Below are positions 6,872-8,935 of a stretch of DNA of 8,935 nt, one piece after another. The notes beneath the pieces are model-generated. The model was not told the DNA's origin and did no database searches. It was given only the letters and a program-made list of their open reading frames with translations. The position numbers were made by a program, and so were the translations under genes. Location: contig DHHG01000122.1 of NCBI GenBank assembly GCA_002403175.1, forward strand, positions 1 through 8,935, written 5' to 3'. Position 1 is the stretch's first letter. Each line of letters starts with the position of its first letter. Source of the stretch: Syntrophaceae bacterium UBA4778 (lineage in GTDB: Bacteria; Desulfobacterota; Syntrophia; Syntrophales; UBA4778).

Positions 6872-7111
6872 GATAATCCGTTTGATTTTTCCCCAGCAAG
6901 GCCTAAAGTAAGCCGGAGTAATTTCCCGGATTGCAATCTGTTCAGAAAATTCATTAAACGCGCCGATTTCAGATGCAATGGAGGTGTCCGGATTGTAATT
7001 GTTATTTTTCTTAAAATTTGGGAGAAAAGCCAAACTTTTGTGGTCTAAACCGTAAGGATATGGTAGAGCTTTTATGGGGAAGATGATCCCTTCTATTATC
7101 AATTACCATAC

Positions 7112-7116
7112 AGAGG
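7112..7116 (+). promoter_or_regulatory. Ribosome binding site choosing ATG 7123
   Basis: AGAGG lies 6 bases before the ATG at 7123 and directly abuts the in-frame TTG at 7117. The spacing favours the ATG, which gives a 254-residue product. Confidence 0.6.
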
Positions 7117-7122
7117 TTGGAA

Positions 7123-7887
7123 ATGGACAATACGGATATCATGCTTTATGAGAAAAAAGGGAATATAGCTCTTATCACGTTTAACCGCCCCAAGGCTTTG
7201 AATGCATTGAGTTCAGCAGTGAGCCTGAAGGTAGTAGAACTTATAAATCGCGCCGAAGCGGATGATGAAATCAAAGTAATCGTTCTGACGGGAGCCGGAG
7301 AAAAAGCCTTTGTCGCCGGTGGGGATATTAAGGAAATGTATGAACTGAATGCGATGCAAGGCAGGGCCTATGCGATCGTAGCAAAAAAGGCTGTTGATGC
7401 GCTTTGGAAAGTGAGTAAGCCGGTTATCGCCGCGATTAATGGTCTGTGCCTGGGCGGCGGTATGGAATACGCAATGGCCTGCGATCTTCGACTCGCCTCG
7501 GAGAAGGCTAAATTCGGTCAGCCGGAGATCAATATAGGGGTCATGCCCGGAAGTGGCGGCACACAGCGACTTCCACGTTTAATCGGAATGGCCAAGGCAA
7601 AAGAGTTCTGTTTTACAGGGGACATGTTCGATGCCAAGCAGGCGTTGGATCTGGGATTGATAAATTATGTCTACCCTGCAGAAAGCCTTATGGATGAAGC
7701 TATGAAGCTGGCTGAGAAAATTGCGTCAAAATCTGCGCCTGCTCTGAAATTGATAAAATCGGCAATGAATCTCGGTACTGAAATTGATGTTGAGACAGCT
7801 TCGATGTTTGAGATCGATTGCTTCGGGCTGTGTTTCTCGACGGAAGAGCAGAAACAAAAAATGAGGGCTTTTGTCGAAAAGAAATAG
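7123..7887 (+). CDS. Enoyl-CoA hydratase (crotonase)
   Basis: A 254-residue crotonase-family enzyme expected to hydrate short-chain enoyl-CoA (crotonyl-CoA to 3-hydroxybutyryl-CoA) in beta-oxidation or its reverse. It is full length for the family. Visible features are ITFNRPKALNALS at the N-terminus, the oxyanion-hole segment AFVAGGDIKEM, PVIAAINGLCLGGGMEYAMA with E115, KFGQPEINIGVMPGSGG with E135, TQRLPRLIGM, FTGDMFDAKQALDLGLI, and the terminal AFVEKK. E115 and E135 match the two catalytic glutamates of rat enoyl-CoA hydratase (E144/E164), and the GQPE context is that of true hydratases, unlike the AUH-like paralogue at 2650. The long upstream gap suggests its own promoter. It may pair functionally with the dehydrogenase at the window start; precise chain length is not readable. 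Confidence 0.9.
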   Translation: MDNTDIMLYEKKGNIALITFNRPKALNALSSAVSLKVVELINRAEADDEIKVIVLTGAGEKAFVAGGDIKEMYELNAMQGRAYAIVAKKAVDALWKVSKPVIAAINGLCLGGGMEYAMACDLRLASEKAKFGQPEINIGVMPGSGGTQRLPRLIGMAKAKEFCFTGDMFDAKQALDLGLINYVYPAESLMDEAMKLAEKIASKSAPALKLIKSAMNLGTEIDVETASMFEIDCFGLCFSTEEQKQKMRAFVEKK

Positions 7888-7955
7888 AGTCGGCCTAATT
7901 AGGTCTATCCTATATTCATTCAAATTCGAGTGTTTAGGATTGTTGTTTTTTTTCC

Positions 7956-7989
7956 CCTGGACCGTTTCAATTAAATGAAGCGGTCCAGG
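7956..7989 (+). terminator. 14-bp hairpin after enoyl-CoA hydratase (probable transcript end)
   Basis: Arms 7956-7969 and 7976-7989 pair over 14 positions with one G-U wobble and a 6-base loop. The stem begins CCTGGACCG. It lies 68 bases after the hydratase stop. A T-rich run (about 7941-7953) precedes the stem on the + strand, and only scattered T's follow, so it is not a textbook intrinsic terminator. Like the hairpin at 770-809, it has the homopolymer on the wrong side. Confidence 0.5.
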
Positions 7990-8102
7990 AGTCTTGTGGC
8001 TCTTTCGTAAGCATGATTACTTGAGCGGATTCAGAAAGCTCGCATAGGCGACTCGGTTTATGAATGTTCGGGTTCACACAAAATAAGAATTGTATTTTAC
8101 GT

Positions 8103-8116
8103 TCAATAATTATTGA
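8103..8116. promoter_or_regulatory. 14-bp perfect palindrome upstream of zinc-finger-like gene
   Basis: TCAATAATTATTGA is its own reverse complement. It lies 43 bases upstream of the ATG at 8160 in AT-rich sequence, the position of a promoter or operator. No good -35/-10 pair could be set around it, so the operator call is inference from symmetry and location. Confidence 0.35.
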
Positions 8117-8146
8117 TTGCGATTTAGTGTAAAGAGCGATTGCGTC

Positions 8147-8151
8147 AGGAG
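8147..8151 (+). promoter_or_regulatory. Ribosome binding site choosing ATG 8160
   Basis: AGGAG lies 8 bases before ATG 8160. The in-frame TTG at 8157 is only 5 bases away and would add a single residue, so ATG 8160 is preferred. Confidence 0.6.
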
Positions 8152-8159
8152 CAGCGTTG

Positions 8160-8366
8160 ATGATTACGACAGTTAGTGGAAAGCTATGCGAGGTATGCGC
8201 TAAAAACGAGGGGGTCGTTATCTGTAATGGCTGCGGAAAGGCGTTGTGCAAAGAGTGCCGCACATTCGATATCTGGTGCTTCGGTTGCGGCCACGGCGAT
8301 CCAAAGGCGTTCTGCAAAAGCTGCAATGCTGATCCGGCTATCAATATCTGGAAAGGTTTTGAGTAA
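8160..8366 (+). CDS. Small cysteine-rich zinc-finger-like protein
   Basis: A 68-residue protein with ten cysteines in five CxxC pairs (C10/C13, C22/C25, C30/C33, C40/C43, C52/C55) plus H45. The spacing suggests two or more cross-braced zinc sites, similar in outline to B-box or double zinc-ribbon modules: CEVCAKNEGVVICNGCGK is followed by LCKECR, then CFGCGH and CKSC. There is no signal peptide or membrane segment, so it should be cytoplasmic. I recall similar small proteins in Desulfobacterota but know no function. Protein interaction, nucleic-acid binding or metal handling are possible. It has its own ribosome site and a palindrome upstream, and stands alone between a hairpin and a convergent gene. 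The dense cysteine pattern makes a true gene nearly certain. Confidence 0.85.
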   Translation: MITTVSGKLCEVCAKNEGVVICNGCGKALCKECRTFDIWCFGCGHGDPKAFCKSCNADPAINIWKGFE

Positions 8367-8447
8367 ATTTCGATTGGTTTAAAACAGAGTAAATCCAACT
8401 ACAAGAATCTTCAGCCCGCTTATCACTGTCATCTGTTTCGTTTCTGT

Positions 8448-8935
8448 TTACTTTTTAGAAATTTTTCTGAAATGCTGCCCGTAAATCATCAACGTGATGA
8501 CTTCCGGAAATGCCTTTGGGTAAAACAGAATCGATTTGATGAAAAGCTTCCAATAATACCACTGCGTCACTCCGTTGCCCAGAACACCGATAAACCAAAT
8601 GGATTTGAGGAGTGCTTTAATCCGGGACCTATCGATTCTAACCCTTGCACAGGGATTGTAACAGCGCAGGAATTCGCAAATCCGGTGATAATAAAAGCGC
8701 GGGCTATAAATAGTTCGAATTATTTCTTTATATCCTGCTATTAATTTATCTCTATCCATCTTCGAAATGAAATTGATGCTCCCATCCGTATTGTCACCCG
8801 AGGGGTTCAGTTCAAGCCGGTTTTCTTGTTTCAGGCGATGCCATAGCCGTGTGTTGGGAAGTGCGTTCAGGATTCCCACCATGGCGGTGACGACCCCGCT
8901 TTCCTGTATAAATTTTATTTGCCGTGAGAAGATGG
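8448..8935 (-). CDS. B12-binding radical SAM protein, C-terminal (DUF4070) part, truncated by window edge
   Basis: The minus-strand frame is open to the window's right edge, giving 161 visible residues that begin IFSRQIKFIQESGVVTAMVG. The in-frame ATG at 8882 is internal: the residues before it continue the family pattern. The segment from VGILNALPNTRLWHRLKQ through LNPSGDNTDGSINF to the C-terminal LMIYGQHFRKISKK resembles the end of a radical SAM barrel joined to a DUF4070 domain, as in B12-binding-domain radical SAM enzymes. The cobalamin domain and the CxxxCxxC cluster motif would lie in the missing N-terminal two thirds. The substrate is unknown; relatives include hopanoid- and lipid-modifying enzymes. 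It is convergent with the zinc-finger-like gene, 81 bp away, with no clear terminator between them. Confidence 0.8.
   Translation of the reverse strand, partial: IFSRQIKFIQESGVVTAMVGILNALPNTRLWHRLKQENRLELNPSGDNTDGSINFISKMDRDKLIAGYKEIIRTIYSPRFYYHRICEFLRCYNPCARVRIDRSRIKALLKSIWFIGVLGNGVTQWYYWKLFIKSILFYPKAFPEVITLMIYGQHFRKISKK

Larger units (their letters stand above)
6568..7122. other. Long intergenic region, no gene recognised
   Basis: These 555 bases lie between the CoA-transferase and the second enoyl-CoA hydratase gene. The short open frames on both strands have no ribosome site, family motif or credible composition. The region is AT-richer than its neighbours towards the 3' end (around 6990-7025). 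It holds a 12-bp palindrome at 6857-6868 and two copies of AGGAATTCT. It probably carries the 3' end of the CoA-transferase transcript and the promoter of the hydratase gene, but I see no promoter or terminator I would place with confidence. Confidence 0.5.

Noticed and set aside
6649..7102. Short open frames on both strands in the 6568-7122 gap
   Set aside because: No ribosome sites, recognisable motifs or consistent codon pattern; the translations look random.
7894..7903. Palindrome CCTAATTAGG just after the hydratase stop
   Set aside because: Only 10 bp with no loop, so it cannot form an RNA hairpin; expected by chance at this size.
8367..8447. Bidirectional terminator between convergent genes
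   Set aside because: Only distant short matches (AAACAG/CTGTTT) are found, with no compact stem and T-tract.
1..8935. CRISPR array, insertion sequence or prophage genes
   Set aside because: No regularly spaced repeats, transposase or integrase motifs, or terminal inverted repeats were seen.

Overview
The window looks like chromosome from an anaerobic, acyl-CoA-metabolising bacterium, most likely a Desulfobacterota (deltaproteobacterial) syntroph or sulfate reducer of the Syntrophus/Smithella type. This is inference: it rests on the density of CoA-ester genes, a glutaconate-type CoA-transferase pair with a DPD...FFR N-terminal extension, a B12-binding radical SAM protein with a DUF4070 tail, and a small multi-CxxC protein. 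No 16S rRNA or other phylogenetic marker is present.

Layout. Bases 1-749 hold the 3' part of a 3-hydroxybutyryl-CoA dehydrogenase gene, followed by a perfect 18-bp hairpin. Bases 969-4671 hold three tightly spaced + strand genes: a biotin-dependent carboxyltransferase most like methylcrotonyl-CoA carboxylase beta, an AUH/LiuC-type methylglutaconyl-CoA hydratase, and an HMG-CoA lyase-like TIM-barrel protein. After a 113-bp leader containing a hairpin come the two subunits of a class I, glutaconate-type CoA-transferase (4785-6567). A 555-bp stretch without a recognisable gene precedes a second, generic enoyl-CoA hydratase (7123-7887), a strong hairpin, a 68-residue zinc-finger-like protein (8160-8366), and, convergent on the minus strand, the C-terminal end of a radical SAM protein (8448 to the window edge).

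How the genes fit together. Carboxyltransferase, methylglutaconyl-CoA hydratase, HMG-CoA lyase-like protein and CoA-transferase occur in the order of the leucine/isovalerate lower pathway: methylcrotonyl-CoA to 3-methylglutaconyl-CoA to HMG-CoA to acetoacetate plus acetyl-CoA, with acetoacetate re-activated by the CoA-transferase. The flanking 3-hydroxybutyryl-CoA dehydrogenase and crotonase would process the C4 product. Three things do not fit the standard pathway. The lyase homologue has Gln where HMG-CoA lyase has its catalytic Cys, plus a lengthened active-site loop. The CoA-transferase is of the glutaconate type. No biotin-carrying subunit is in the window. The cassette may therefore act on a different branched or dicarboxylic CoA ester; this is the main point worth testing.
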